Shown in pieces: positions 51,549-60,432 of a stretch of DNA of 64,000 bases. Under the pieces are notes generated by a model. That model searched no databases. It saw only the letters and a list, made by a program, of their open reading frames with translations, and was not told where the DNA came from. The position numbers and the translations under genes were made by a program. This stretch comes from Opitutaceae bacterium. Lineage in GTDB: Bacteria > Verrucomicrobiota > Verrucomicrobiia > Opitutales > Opitutaceae. Numbering within the stretch: the first letter of the stretch is position 1; the number at the start of each line of letters is the position of its first letter. The stretch is from the NCBI GenBank assembly GCA_016715765.1, contig JADJZJ010000010.1:1-64000 (forward strand), given 5' to 3'.

Positions 51549-53885
51549 ATGTCCTTCCGCGAACAGTTGCAAGCCCTGCTGACCCGGCCGAAGGTCCGCC
51601 GTTCGGCCGAGCCCTCGGCGGCGCTGAATTTCATCGAGGAGAGCCGCCTGGTCACCGTCCTGATCTTCATCACCACGGTCGCCGCGATCGTGCTCATCAG
51701 TTCCGTGGGCATCACCAACGACCACCTGCCGGTGCTGCCCAACCAGCTGGCCACGGTCCGCATCGTCGCCAGCGCGCCCTTCACCTATGTGAGCGACGAG
51801 CGCACCCAGCTGGCCCGCGAGCAGCTGCGCACCCGCGTGCCGCCGGTCTACCGGCTGGAATTCGACTCCCTCCACCGCTTCGAGGCCGCCCTGCGCGGGC
51901 TCTTCTCCGACCTGGCGGCCTATGAGCGGACCCATCCCGTCAAGGCCCCGGCGGTCACCGACCGCCAGGCCGACCTCGCCGCGATGGTGGACGCCTTCAA
52001 CGCCCGCGGACCCTACCGGGCCAGCATAGAGGACGTTCTCACCCTGCTCACTACCGTGCCCGCCGACCTGCGCGCCGAGTACATTGAGCACGGGCTCGCC
52101 GCCCTGCAGGACATTTACCAGGAGGGCGTGCATGAGGTCGGGTTCGCCCATCCCGAGGGCGGCACCGTGTTTCAACTGGTGCGACCCGGCGGCGACATCG
52201 CCCTGCGGCCGGTGCAGTCGCTCGAGGAGGCCCTCACCTACCTGCGCATCAACCTGTCCGCGGAAAACGTCCCGCGCGCCGTCCGCCTCGCCTTCTTCCG
52301 CCTCCTGCGCCACGGGCTCCAGCCCAACCTTGTCTTCGACCGCGACGCCACCGCCCAGCGGCAAAGCGAAGCCCTCCGGTCGGTCGCGCCCGTGAGTGTC
52401 AGCGTCGTCCGCGGCCAGGCCATCATCGAGCCCGGCACGCGGGTGAGCGCCGAGCAGTATGAAATGCTCCAGGCCTACCGGAAATTCCTGCGCGAGAACC
52501 ACGTCACCCAGCGCGACGAGGGCCTGCAGCTCTTCGGCCGCATCCTGCTCGTGCTCGCCATGGTGCTGGCCAGCGTCTTCTACGTGCGCCTGGAGGACCG
52601 CGAGACCTTCCAGAGCAACAGCCGGCTCGGCCTCCTCGCCCTCGTCGTCATCCTCAACCTCGCCCTCGTCCGCGCCGTGTACTCGCTCGGGGCCCTGGAG
52701 TTTTTCGCCCGGGACGTCGCCTGGTCCTCCATCCTGCCCTACGTCGCCCCCTCCGCCCTGGCGCCGCTCGTCGTCGCCATCCTGATCGATGCCGGCTCCG
52801 GCATCTTCATGGCGCTGCTGATCTCCATCTTCACCGGCGCCATCTACGGCAACCGGCTCGACGTCGTGGTGGTCACCTTCCTCGCCTCGATGGTCGCCAT
52901 CTTCGCCGGCCGCGACGTCCGCCGCCGCAGCCGCGTGGTGCGGGCCGCGGGTTTCGGCGGTCTCACCGTGGCGCTGTTCGCGCTGCTCGTCGGCCTGGCC
53001 GACCAGTTCTCCGTGGACATCCTGCTCCGGCAGATGGGCGCCGGCCTGGTCTCCGGCGTGTTCACCGGCATCATCGTGGTCGGCGTCCTCCCCGTCCTCG
53101 AGGCCCTGTTCAAGCGCACGACCGACATCACGCTGCTCGAGCTCACCGATTTCAACCACCCGCTCCTCCGCCTCATGCAGCTGGAGGCGCCCGGCACCTA
53201 CCACCACTCGCTCGTGGTCGCGCAGCTCGCCGAGAACGCCGCCAGCGCCATCGGCGCCAACCCCCTGCTCTCCCGGGTCTGCGCGCTCTTCCACGACATC
53301 GGCAAGACGTCCAAGCCGGGTTACTTCATCGAGAACCAGCGCGACCAGGCCAACCCGCACGACGAGCAAAGCCCCGCGCTCTCCGCGCTCATCATCAAGA
53401 GCCACGTGAAGGACGGCGTGGACCTCGCGCGCAAGCACCACCTGCCCCGCGCCATCATCGACGTCATCCAGCAGCACCACGGCACCTCCCTCATCTCCTA
53501 TTTCTACCAGCGGGCCAAAACCCGCAGCCGCACCGGCACTGCCAGCCCCTTCGCCCCCGGGCTCGCCCCGGCCGTGGTTGAGGAAACCACCTACCGCTAC
53601 GACGGCCCCCGGCCGCAATTCAAGGAGAGCGCCATCATCTCGCTCGCCGACGGGATCGAGGCCGCCTCGCGCAACCTGCGCCGGGTTTCGCCGCAGCATC
53701 TGGGCGAACTGATCGAAACCATCTTCCGCGACCGCATCGCCGACGGACAGTTGGACGAGGCCCCGCTGACCTTTGAGGAGATCGCCAAGATCAAGAGCAG
53801 CTTCACGTTCACGCTCCTCAACATGCTGCATTCCCGCGTGACCAATCCGCCCGGGGACAACCCGGCCCTGCAGTCGCACGCCTGA
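51549..53885 (+). CDS. 7TM-HD family phosphohydrolase (PgpH-like c-di-AMP phosphodiesterase)
   Basis: A 778-aa integral membrane protein. One N-terminal transmembrane helix (VTVLIFITTVAAIVLISSVG) is followed by an extracytoplasmic 7TMR-HDED-type domain (~60-300) and a multi-helix membrane region (~330-520). The cytoplasmic HD domain has TYHHSLVVAQLAENAASAIG, ALFHDIGKTSKP (His-Asp ~578-579) and HHLPRAIIDVIQQHHGT. In Firmicutes such proteins degrade cyclic di-AMP. Whether this organism uses c-di-AMP cannot be told here. It stands between phoH and ybeY in a conserved order. Confidence 0.9.
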   Translation: MSFREQLQALLTRPKVRRSAEPSAALNFIEESRLVTVLIFITTVAAIVLISSVGITNDHLPVLPNQLATVRIVASAPFTYVSDERTQLAREQLRTRVPPVYRLEFDSLHRFEAALRGLFSDLAAYERTHPVKAPAVTDRQADLAAMVDAFNARGPYRASIEDVLTLLTTVPADLRAEYIEHGLAALQDIYQEGVHEVGFAHPEGGTVFQLVRPGGDIALRPVQSLEEALTYLRINLSAENVPRAVRLAFFRLLRHGLQPNLVFDRDATAQRQSEALRSVAPVSVSVVRGQAIIEPGTRVSAEQYEMLQAYRKFLRENHVTQRDEGLQLFGRILLVLAMVLASVFYVRLEDRETFQSNSRLGLLALVVILNLALVRAVYSLGALEFFARDVAWSSILPYVAPSALAPLVVAILIDAGSGIFMALLISIFTGAIYGNRLDVVVVTFLASMVAIFAGRDVRRRSRVVRAAGFGGLTVALFALLVGLADQFSVDILLRQMGAGLVSGVFTGIIVVGVLPVLEALFKRTTDITLLELTDFNHPLLRLMQLEAPGTYHHSLVVAQLAENAASAIGANPLLSRVCALFHDIGKTSKPGYFIENQRDQANPHDEQSPALSALIIKSHVKDGVDLARKHHLPRAIIDVIQQHHGTSLISYFYQRAKTRSRTGTASPFAPGLAPAVVEETTYRYDGPRPQFKESAIISLADGIEAASRNLRRVSPQHLGELIETIFRDRIADGQLDEAPLTFEEIAKIKSSFTFTLLNMLHSRVTNPPGDNPALQSHA

Positions 53886-53899
53886 ACCGGCCGCCCCGC

Positions 53900-54376
53900 A
53901 TGTCCGCGCGTCCCCTCGCCATCGCCAACCGCCATCCCCGGCTCCGGCTGGACCGCCGCGCGCTCACCGCCGTCATCGCGCTGCTCGATGCGAACGCCCC
54001 GCGCTTTCTCGGCGGCTGTCCGCCGGGCGAACTTTCACTCGTGTTTCTGACGGATCCGGCCCTGGCCCGTTTGCATGCCGACTTCCTCGCCGACCCGACC
54101 ACCACGGACGTCATCACCTTCGAGGGCGACCCCGCGCTCGGCTCCGCCGGCGAGATCTGCGTCTCCGCCGACACCGCCGGCGCCTACGCCCGGCGCCACG
54201 GCCGCGATTTCAGCGCCGAGCTCACGCTCTACGTCATCCACGGCTGGCTGCACCTCGCCGGCTACGACGACCTCAGGCCCGCCAGGAAGCGCCGCATGCG
54301 CGCCGCCGAAGCCCGGGCCGTGCGCCTGCTCGCCGCAGCCAGGCTGGCCCCGCGTTTCCGCCTCGTCCGCCGCTGA
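53900..54376 (+). CDS. ybeY: Endoribonuclease YbeY with an altered metal-site residue
   Basis: A 158-aa YbeY-family protein for rRNA maturation and quality control. It has LSLVFLTDPALARLHADFLA, TTTDVITFEGDP and GSAGEICVSADTA. The metal motif normally reads HGxLHLxGYDH, with three His ligands. Here it is HGWLHLAGYDD, so the third His is replaced by Asp, which can also bind metal. The start follows the 7TM-HD gene by 14 bp, indicating one transcript. Confidence 0.9.
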   Translation: MSARPLAIANRHPRLRLDRRALTAVIALLDANAPRFLGGCPPGELSLVFLTDPALARLHADFLADPTTTDVITFEGDPALGSAGEICVSADTAGAYARRHGRDFSAELTLYVIHGWLHLAGYDDLRPARKRRMRAAEARAVRLLAAARLAPRFRLVRR

Positions 54377-54800
54377 GCAGGTACCCCGTAGCAACGAGCG
54401 TGAGCGAGTGGATGATTCGTCGTTGGCAGATCGGAGTTTGGAGATCGTCTCAGTGTGCCGGCGACCATGACTCCTTCAGGTGCCTGGAACTCCTCCCTGA
54501 ATTCAATCTTTGCCGCGGATCACGCGGATCGACGCGGATGCCGGAGGTATTATCCGCGACTATCCGCGTGATCCGCGGGAAAGCATTCGCCGGGTCCCGG
54601 CCAGCGAGAGGGTCCACCCACAAACAGTGAGTCCTGAATGCTTTAGGTGGGTGGGCGCCCCACCACCACCCCACCACGCTCCCACGCCATGAGCCAGCCT
54701 CTCCCCGATCTCCCATCTGCCATCTCCCAACTCCGACCGTCCGTCCTCCCCGCTGAATTATTTTGCCTCTTAGTGGCATTGCCTGACCTTTATCCCGTCC
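54377..54800. other. Intergenic region with repeats, no gene
   Basis: About 420 bp. It contains a solitary family B arm (AACGAGCGTGAGCGAGTGG, ~54392-54410) and an ACCACGGAT-like inverted repeat variant: GCCGCGGATCACGCGGATCG against CGACTATCCGCGTGATCCGC (54515-54583). The last ~50 bp before the DUF502 gene are AT-richer and may contain its promoter. Confidence 0.55.
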
Positions 54801-55469
54801 ATGCCTGATTCCCGCCTAGTTTCCCTGCGCACCGCTTTCTTCACCGGCCTGCTGCTGGTCGCACCCCTGGTGGTCACCATTTGGGCCCTGCGTGTGATCA
54901 TCAGCTTCGTCGGCGGTTCCATCACGCCGCTCTTCTCCCCCTACCTGCCCAGCGCCCTTTCCCACCTGCCGAGCCTGGTCTGGGATATCGTAGCGACCGT
55001 GATCGTCCTCGGACTCGTCACTTTGCTCGGCTACCTTTCCGGCTACTTTTTCGGCCGTTATTTCGGCGGCATGGCCGAGCGCCTCATCCAGGGCATCCCG
55101 GGCGTCGGCAGCTTCTACAACAGCGTCAAGCAGTTCATCGAGACCTTCGGCGCCAAGGACCGCACGCAGTTCAGCAAGGTGGTGCTGGTGCAGTTTCCCC
55201 GCGGTGGTGCGTATACCATCGGCTTTGTCACGAACATGGGCCGGGGCGAACCCCACAAGCACCTGCAGGAAACGCATTGGGCCGTCTTCGTCCCCACCTG
55301 CCCCAGCCCGGTCAACGGCTTCTTTTTCTACCTGCCGGTCAGCGAGATCATCGAGCTCGATATGTCCGTCGGCGACGGCATGAAAACCGTCATCTCCTGC
55401 GGCGCCGTGCTGCCCTCCTGGCCCACGACCAAGCCGCCCTTCCTGCCCGTCCAGCGCCCCGGCGCGTAG
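54801..55469 (+). CDS. DUF502 family membrane protein
   Basis: A 222-aa protein with two transmembrane helices near residues 12-38 (FFTGLLLVAPLVVTIWALRV) and 62-90 (VWDIVATVIVLGLVTLLGYL). A conserved cytoplasmic domain follows: IPGVGSFYNSVKQFIETFGA, VVLVQFPRGGAYTIGFVTN, VFVPTCPSPVNGFFFYLPVS, VISCGAVLP. This is the DUF502 family, of unknown function in bacteria, with a plant homolog linked to cell death control. Confidence 0.88.
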   Translation: MPDSRLVSLRTAFFTGLLLVAPLVVTIWALRVIISFVGGSITPLFSPYLPSALSHLPSLVWDIVATVIVLGLVTLLGYLSGYFFGRYFGGMAERLIQGIPGVGSFYNSVKQFIETFGAKDRTQFSKVVLVQFPRGGAYTIGFVTNMGRGEPHKHLQETHWAVFVPTCPSPVNGFFFYLPVSEIIELDMSVGDGMKTVISCGAVLPSWPTTKPPFLPVQRPGA

Positions 55470-55502
55470 CCCGCCCGCCCCATCCCGGGGAACGCCCTGC
55501 CC

Positions 55503-56129
55503 ATGCCCGGCCTCACGCTCCAGACCGATGCGTTCGTCCTCCTGAAGCGTCCTCCGACCGATGCGTTCCAGGGCTGCATCGTGTTCTCCACCGAGCACGG
55601 CCCGCTCCACATCCTCCAGCGCCTGCCGAAGAAATCCGCCGCCAGCCAGGTCGTGCTCGATCTCTTCGACGAGGCCGCGTTCTTTCTCGAAAGCTCCAAC
55701 CAGGGCCAGACCTGGTTCGTGAAGGAACTCAACCTGCTCAACCGCCAGACCGGCATCGGCCGCAGCTACGAAACCCTGCGCCTCGCCTCCGCCTTCGCCA
55801 CGCTCATCGCCCGCAACCGCGTCTCCGAGGAAAGCCGCGCGCAGGTCGGCGAACTGATCCGCCAGGTGTTCGCCGCCTTCACCACCAGCGACCGACCGGA
55901 CGCCGTGTATTTCAAGGCCCTGTACTGCTTCGCCCGCGACGAGGGCTATCCCGTCCGCCAGCAATGGCTGCCCACCCTGCCGGCCGACCTGCGCGCCGGC
56001 GCCGACAACCTGCTCCGCTCGCCCCTCGCCAGCCTGGAGTCGGGCAACCGCCCGGATGCCCAGTCCAGCCTGTTGATCCGCCGCCTGGAGGAGTACCTCC
56101 GCGGCCACACCGAGGTACTCCTCGACTAG
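55503..56129 (+). CDS. RecO-like DNA repair protein (tentative)
   Basis: A 208-aa protein resembling RecO in layout. An N-terminal OB-like domain (LTLQTDAFVLLKRPPTDAFQ, IVFSTEHGPLHILQRLPKKS, LDLFDEAAFFLESSNQGQTW) is followed by a helical domain (SYETLRLASAFATLIARNRV). RecO loads RecA on SSB-coated DNA. The zinc-binding cysteines of many RecO proteins are not seen. The adjacent helicase-nuclease supports a DNA repair context. An unrelated function is possible. Confidence 0.5.
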   Translation: MPGLTLQTDAFVLLKRPPTDAFQGCIVFSTEHGPLHILQRLPKKSAASQVVLDLFDEAAFFLESSNQGQTWFVKELNLLNRQTGIGRSYETLRLASAFATLIARNRVSEESRAQVGELIRQVFAAFTTSDRPDAVYFKALYCFARDEGYPVRQQWLPTLPADLRAGADNLLRSPLASLESGNRPDAQSSLLIRRLEEYLRGHTEVLLD

Positions 56130-56132
56130 GCC

Positions 56133-58778
56133 ATGGAGTTCGATCTCGTCCAGCGCACCGCCGCCCTCAGCGTCGGCGAATTCGCGGAATTCACCCTCGG
56201 CCCGCACGACAGCGGCGGCGGTTCGCAGGGCATCTGGCGCGCCCAGCTCGGCACGCACTGGCACAACGAACTGCGCAGCCAGGTCGCGGCTGAAAATCCC
56301 GCCGCCACCTTCGAAGTCCCCATCGCCGGCCGCATCGCCCACCAGGGCTGGATCCTAACCCTCAACGGTCGCATCGACCAGATCATCCCCGCCGTTGCTC
56401 CTCCCGCAGCTGACCAGCGCCCGGGCGAACGCGGCGGAAACCCCGTTCCACCGGTCACCCTGCGCGAGATCAAGACTGTCATGCGTCCGCTGCCGGCCGC
56501 CGAGGCGGAGCTTCGCGCCGGGTATCCCGGCTACTTCGTGCAGGTCGCCACCTACCTGGCCCTGCGCCGCATTGCGGATCCGGCGGCCAGCCTGCGGGCC
56601 GAACTGCATTTTCTCGAGGCGGGCAGCGGACTCGCCCAAACCGTCGCCCTCACCCCGGCCGACGAATCATCGGTCCGCGTGCAGCTGGAGCGGGTGGTTG
56701 AGTTTCTCAACCTGCGCTGGAGGGCCCGCGAGCGTCTCCGCCACCTTCGTTTCCGGCCCGCATTCACCGAGTTGCGACCCGGCCAGGAGGAGACGCGCGC
56801 CGAGCTCACCGCCGCCTTCCAGCAGCATCCCGTCGTGCTCTTCGAGGCCCCCACCGGCTTCGGCAAGACCGGCGTCCTGCTCGAATTCGCCCTCGGCCAG
56901 CTCCAGTCCGGCCATTTCGAGCGCGTGCTCTACCTCACCAGCAAGTCCACCGGCCAGATCCAGGTCGTCCGCCAGCTCGCGGCCATGACCGCCCCGGACT
57001 CCGGCCCCCCCGCCTCATGTAACGCATTACGTTACAATCAACCGGTGGCACCCGCCGGCGGGACCAACGCCGCTAGTAACACATTGCGTTACAACCCACC
57101 GGTGGCTCCCCTCGGCGAAGCTGACGGCGATTGTAACACAATGCGTTACATGGCGGCCGGGGGCACGGCGTCGGAAGGTGCCGCCGACGCCGAAGCCACC
57201 TCCGTGGCGGTCTGGCATGTGCGGAACAAATCGGAGCACTGCGTCAACACGACCTTTCACTGTGTGCGCGACAGCTGCGGCTATCTCGACGGGGCGGAGA
57301 CCCGGTGGGCGCGGAGCGGGCTGGCGCGTTTTTATCTGCTGGAGAACCAGCCGCGCGACCTGGGGACTCTGCGGGCCGCCGGCAAGGAGGCGCGGATCTG
57401 TCCCTACGAGATCACCCGCGCCGCCCTGGCGTTCAACGACGTGTGGATCGGCGACTACAACTACGTCTTCGCCCCCGCCAATCGCGGACTATTCTATCTC
57501 CAGCCCGGCTTCGATCCGGCGCGCACGTTGCTCATCATTGACGAAGCCCACAACCTGCCCTCGCGGGTCGCCGACGCCCATTCGCACACCCTCAGTGCGT
57601 CCGACGCCCGCGCCGTGCTGGCGGAACTCGACCACCTCCAGGCACCCCGGCCGCTGCTGCGGGCCTGGGAGAGTCTCACCCGGCTGGTGACGGCGCTGCT
57701 GCCGGCCGATTCGCTCGATCCCGCGCTCGAGGCCGATCTGGCCGAGACGCTGGACGCCGTGGCCGCGCAGCTCGCCACGCAGCCGCTCGATTACGCCGCG
57801 CTCGGTCCGGTATTCAGCGACCAGCTGTGGCGCACGCCAACCCTCGCCGAATGGCTGCGGGATGCGCGCCTCACCAAACTGCTCTGGTGTCCGCGCGAGG
57901 GCGAACTCGCCTTCACCTGCATCGACGCGGCGGCCGCGATCAGCGAGACGCTGCAGGCGTATGGCGGCGTGGTTTTTTCCTCGGCCACGCTGACGCCGAC
58001 GGAAGCGTTTCTTGAAAATACCGGATTGAGGATACCGGAGACCGGAAAGGTCGGAGCGGCCGGTTCGGAACAATCCGGTCTCCGGTTTCCTCAATCCGGT
58101 ATCAGCGTGCTCCGCGCGCTGACGCCCTGGCGCGACCACGCGTACGACGTGGCGGTGGATGCGCGGGTGGACACCACGTTCCAGCACCGTTCGCGGTATT
58201 TCGCCACCACCGCCGCCACGGTCACCACGCTTTCGGCGGCGGCGCGCGGACCGGTCGCGGTCTTTTTTCCGAGCTATGCGTATGCCGAGGCTGTGCAACG
58301 CGCCTTGGACGAGGCCGGCGGACTGCTGCGCGTGGCGCTCCAGCCGCGCCTCCACGAGCTCGCGGCGCAAACCGCGTGGGTCGAGGAATCGCTCGCCTTC
58401 ACCGATGCGCTCTTCCTCGTGCTCGGCAGCAGCTTTGCCGAGAGCATTGATCTGCTCGGCGGACGCGTGAGCCATGCGATGGTCGTCGGTCCGGCGCTCC
58501 CCGAGGTCAACGCCGTGCAGCGCGCCCGGCTCGCCGAGTTCAGCCCGCTCGGCCGCGCCGCGGCCTTCCGGCGGGTTTACCAGATCCCCGGCATGCAAAA
58601 AGTGAACCAGGCCCTCGGCCGGCTGGTGCGCGCCCCCGGCCAGCACGCCAAGGTGCTGCTCCATTGCCGCCGCTTCATCGAACCGTCCTACGCGAGCCTG
58701 CTCGCGCCGGATTACCAGATGTTCACCGAGATCGCGGGTGATGACGATCTGCAGAACTGGCTGCGATCAGACGCCTAG
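56133..58778 (+). CDS. PD-(D/E)XK nuclease - XPD/DinG-like iron-sulfur helicase fusion
   Basis: An 881-aa protein. The N-terminal ~200 residues look like a PD-(D/E)XK nuclease: LNGRIDQIIP (Asp), LREIKTVMRP (Glu-x-Lys) and a following YFVQVATYLALRR. Helicase motifs come next: Walker A FEAPTGFGKTG (~237), four candidate 4Fe-4S cysteines (~370, 377, 382, 423; SEHC, FHC, DSC, RICPYE) and the DEAH box IIDEAHNLPSR (~466). C-terminal motifs are LVLGSSFAESIDLLGG and VNQALGRLVRAPGQHAKV. Such proteins unwind DNA 5' to 3' in repair. Two repeat-encoded insertions break the family pattern: residues ~295-350, between the helicase Ia region and the first cysteine, and ~629-657. It starts 3 bp after the RecO-like stop. 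Confidence 0.87.
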   Translation: MEFDLVQRTAALSVGEFAEFTLGPHDSGGGSQGIWRAQLGTHWHNELRSQVAAENPAATFEVPIAGRIAHQGWILTLNGRIDQIIPAVAPPAADQRPGERGGNPVPPVTLREIKTVMRPLPAAEAELRAGYPGYFVQVATYLALRRIADPAASLRAELHFLEAGSGLAQTVALTPADESSVRVQLERVVEFLNLRWRARERLRHLRFRPAFTELRPGQEETRAELTAAFQQHPVVLFEAPTGFGKTGVLLEFALGQLQSGHFERVLYLTSKSTGQIQVVRQLAAMTAPDSGPPASCNALRYNQPVAPAGGTNAASNTLRYNPPVAPLGEADGDCNTMRYMAAGGTASEGAADAEATSVAVWHVRNKSEHCVNTTFHCVRDSCGYLDGAETRWARSGLARFYLLENQPRDLGTLRAAGKEARICPYEITRAALAFNDVWIGDYNYVFAPANRGLFYLQPGFDPARTLLIIDEAHNLPSRVADAHSHTLSASDARAVLAELDHLQAPRPLLRAWESLTRLVTALLPADSLDPALEADLAETLDAVAAQLATQPLDYAALGPVFSDQLWRTPTLAEWLRDARLTKLLWCPREGELAFTCIDAAAAISETLQAYGGVVFSSATLTPTEAFLENTGLRIPETGKVGAAGSEQSGLRFPQSGISVLRALTPWRDHAYDVAVDARVDTTFQHRSRYFATTAATVTTLSAAARGPVAVFFPSYAYAEAVQRALDEAGGLLRVALQPRLHELAAQTAWVEESLAFTDALFLVLGSSFAESIDLLGGRVSHAMVVGPALPEVNAVQRARLAEFSPLGRAAAFRRVYQIPGMQKVNQALGRLVRAPGQHAKVLLHCRRFIEPSYASLLAPDYQMFTEIAGDDDLQNWLRSDA
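57018..57151. repeat. In-frame tandem 57-bp palindrome-bearing repeat inside the helicase gene
   Basis: Three units with a 57-bp (19-codon) period, each with a GTAAC...GTTAC palindrome (57018-57036, 57075-57093, 57132-57151). The encoded repeat is CNALRYNQPVAPAGG, SNTLRYNPPVAPLGE, CNTMRYMAAGGTASE. Palindromes resemble the intergenic ones at 9063-9334. Confidence 0.88.
58018..58102. repeat. In-frame CCGGT palindrome inside the helicase gene
   Basis: 29-bp arms (58018-58046 and 58074-58102) with one mismatch around a 27-bp spacer. The left arm encodes NTGLRIPETGK and the right arm QSGLRFPQSGI. One arm also occurs in tetR at 48649-48677. Confidence 0.88.
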
Positions 58779-60432
58779 GGCGCGTTGGGCTCCACCACCA
58801 GCGCATCGGCCTTCAATTCGTAGGAGAATTGGGTCCGGGCCCGGTAAACCACCCGGGTGAACTCGGCCTCATCCAGCGCCTTGATTGCATCCAGTCGCGG
58901 CCGATTGCCCTTGGCGGAGGCGGCGGCGCGGTAAGCCCTCGTTTCCTGGGTGATCAATACCGTCCCGATGTAGGCCTGGAGCTTTGAACGCTCACTGCCC
59001 CGGTCCATGAAATCGAGCGCGCGATTCACCAGCAGATATTGCGGATACCAGGCGATGTTCGCCCGCCGGACCCCCATCGCGTAGGAGGAAAAGCCCAGCA
59101 CCGCATCGGTGATAAAATTGGGGCGTTGCCGAACGAAGGTCACGAGCAGTTCCTCCCCCTCCCTTTCCACGTGAGCGATGCGCTCGCCCGTGCTGCCACG
59201 CAACATCCACTCGTTGGGCTGGCACGGGACCACGGTCGTTGACTCGATTTCCATGAGCGCGAACTGGGCCTTGAGGGAGTATTCCGCCGGCGCGGCCTGC
59301 AACCGCGCCGCCACTGTTGCCGGCAGCATCTGATAGATCTGCGCCTGCAACGTCGAATCCGCCGACACCGCGGACAGGCCCAATGCGGGCATCGCCACCC
59401 GGTCATACCAGTCGCCCCGTGTCCGGATCGAACTCCAACCCTACTACTTCTGACCGTCGGGCCAGCGCAGCGTAAACTGGTTGGCCAGTGAGGGCACCAG
59501 GGTCTGGTCCGCGTGCAAGCCCTTCACGTGATAGTTCACCCGCAATTGCACCGGCCGGTCGGGCCGCGAATTGACCATGCGAGCCAGTGAGCTTCCTTCC
59601 ACCGCCAAGGTCAGCCCCGGAGACTCTGCGGAAACCGGCCAGTCCTTCTCCAATTGTCGGGTCACAAAGGCCTGCCACCGCTCCTCCAGACCCCAGGACC
59701 ACGGCCACCACAGGCTCACCGCCACCATCAGGCCGACGGTCGCGACGATCAGGCCCACCGACCGCACGGTCCGGCGGGTCAGGTACTGGTTGACAACAAC
59801 CGCCAGCATGATTAGCAGGGCCAGCATCACGACCACCAGGACCCGGGTTGTGGCCACTTCACTGGGCAGTATGACGTTATGGGTCGCCAGATAGATTCCG
59901 ATCCCGGCCGCCACGGCGGGGATCGCGGCCAGCATCACCAAGGTCCACATCAGGAACCGGCCGAGGCCATCCGTCACCGCGGCCCACAATAGTCCCACCT
60001 GCACAACGACGACATGGATGGCGGCCGTTTGCAATGCGGCCCAGGCGATCTCGCGCGCGCCATAGCCGCAGGTCAGCCACCAAGGCAGGGTCACAATCAA
60101 CGGCCAGAGGACAAAACCAGCACGATGCCCAACAGCTTGGCGAGGAGCAGGCGCCCGCCCGCAATGGGCCGTGTCACCCAAAACGCCGTTGTCCCCACCA
60201 GCATGTCCTCCTGCACCCAGGCGGCCACGAGGATGAAGCTCAACGCCTCCAGACTGGCCAGAATCTTGGCAAGGGCATCCAAGCGCTGGAACCACCCGTC
60301 TCCGCCGGTGCCGTCGGCGGTGAGAAGGACCGCGCCCACTCCCAGCTTTATTACGATGAGCAGGGTCCACAACGCCAGCGGCCACCGCAGGGCCCGCAGG
60401 TCTTTTTTGATGATGTGCCAGATGAGTTTCAT
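58775..60432 (-). CDS. ABC exporter permease with large soluble domain, three frameshifts
   Basis: The start MKLIWHIIKKDLRALRWPLA overlaps the ATPase gene by 4 bp (ATGA). Hydrophobic segments in two frames (LALWTLLIVIKLGVGAVLL, ILASLEALSFILVAAWVQED; then VLWPLIVTLPWWLTCGYG, VVVMLALLIMLAVVVNQYL, VGLIVATVGLMVAVSLWW) make an ABC-2-type permease. A soluble part (LQLEKDW..., YHVKGLHADQTLVPSLANQF) continues as SEVVGLEFDPDTGRLV and then DRVAMPALGLSAVSADSTLQ to 58775. Joins are needed near 60110 (GTTTTGTCC; one more T restores VFVLWPLIVTL), 59450 (GACGGTCAG; one more G gives DGSEVVGL) and 59405 (CTGGTATGA; one less G gives RLYDRVAM). All three sites are short homopolymers, which favours sequencing error. 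Confidence 0.65.
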
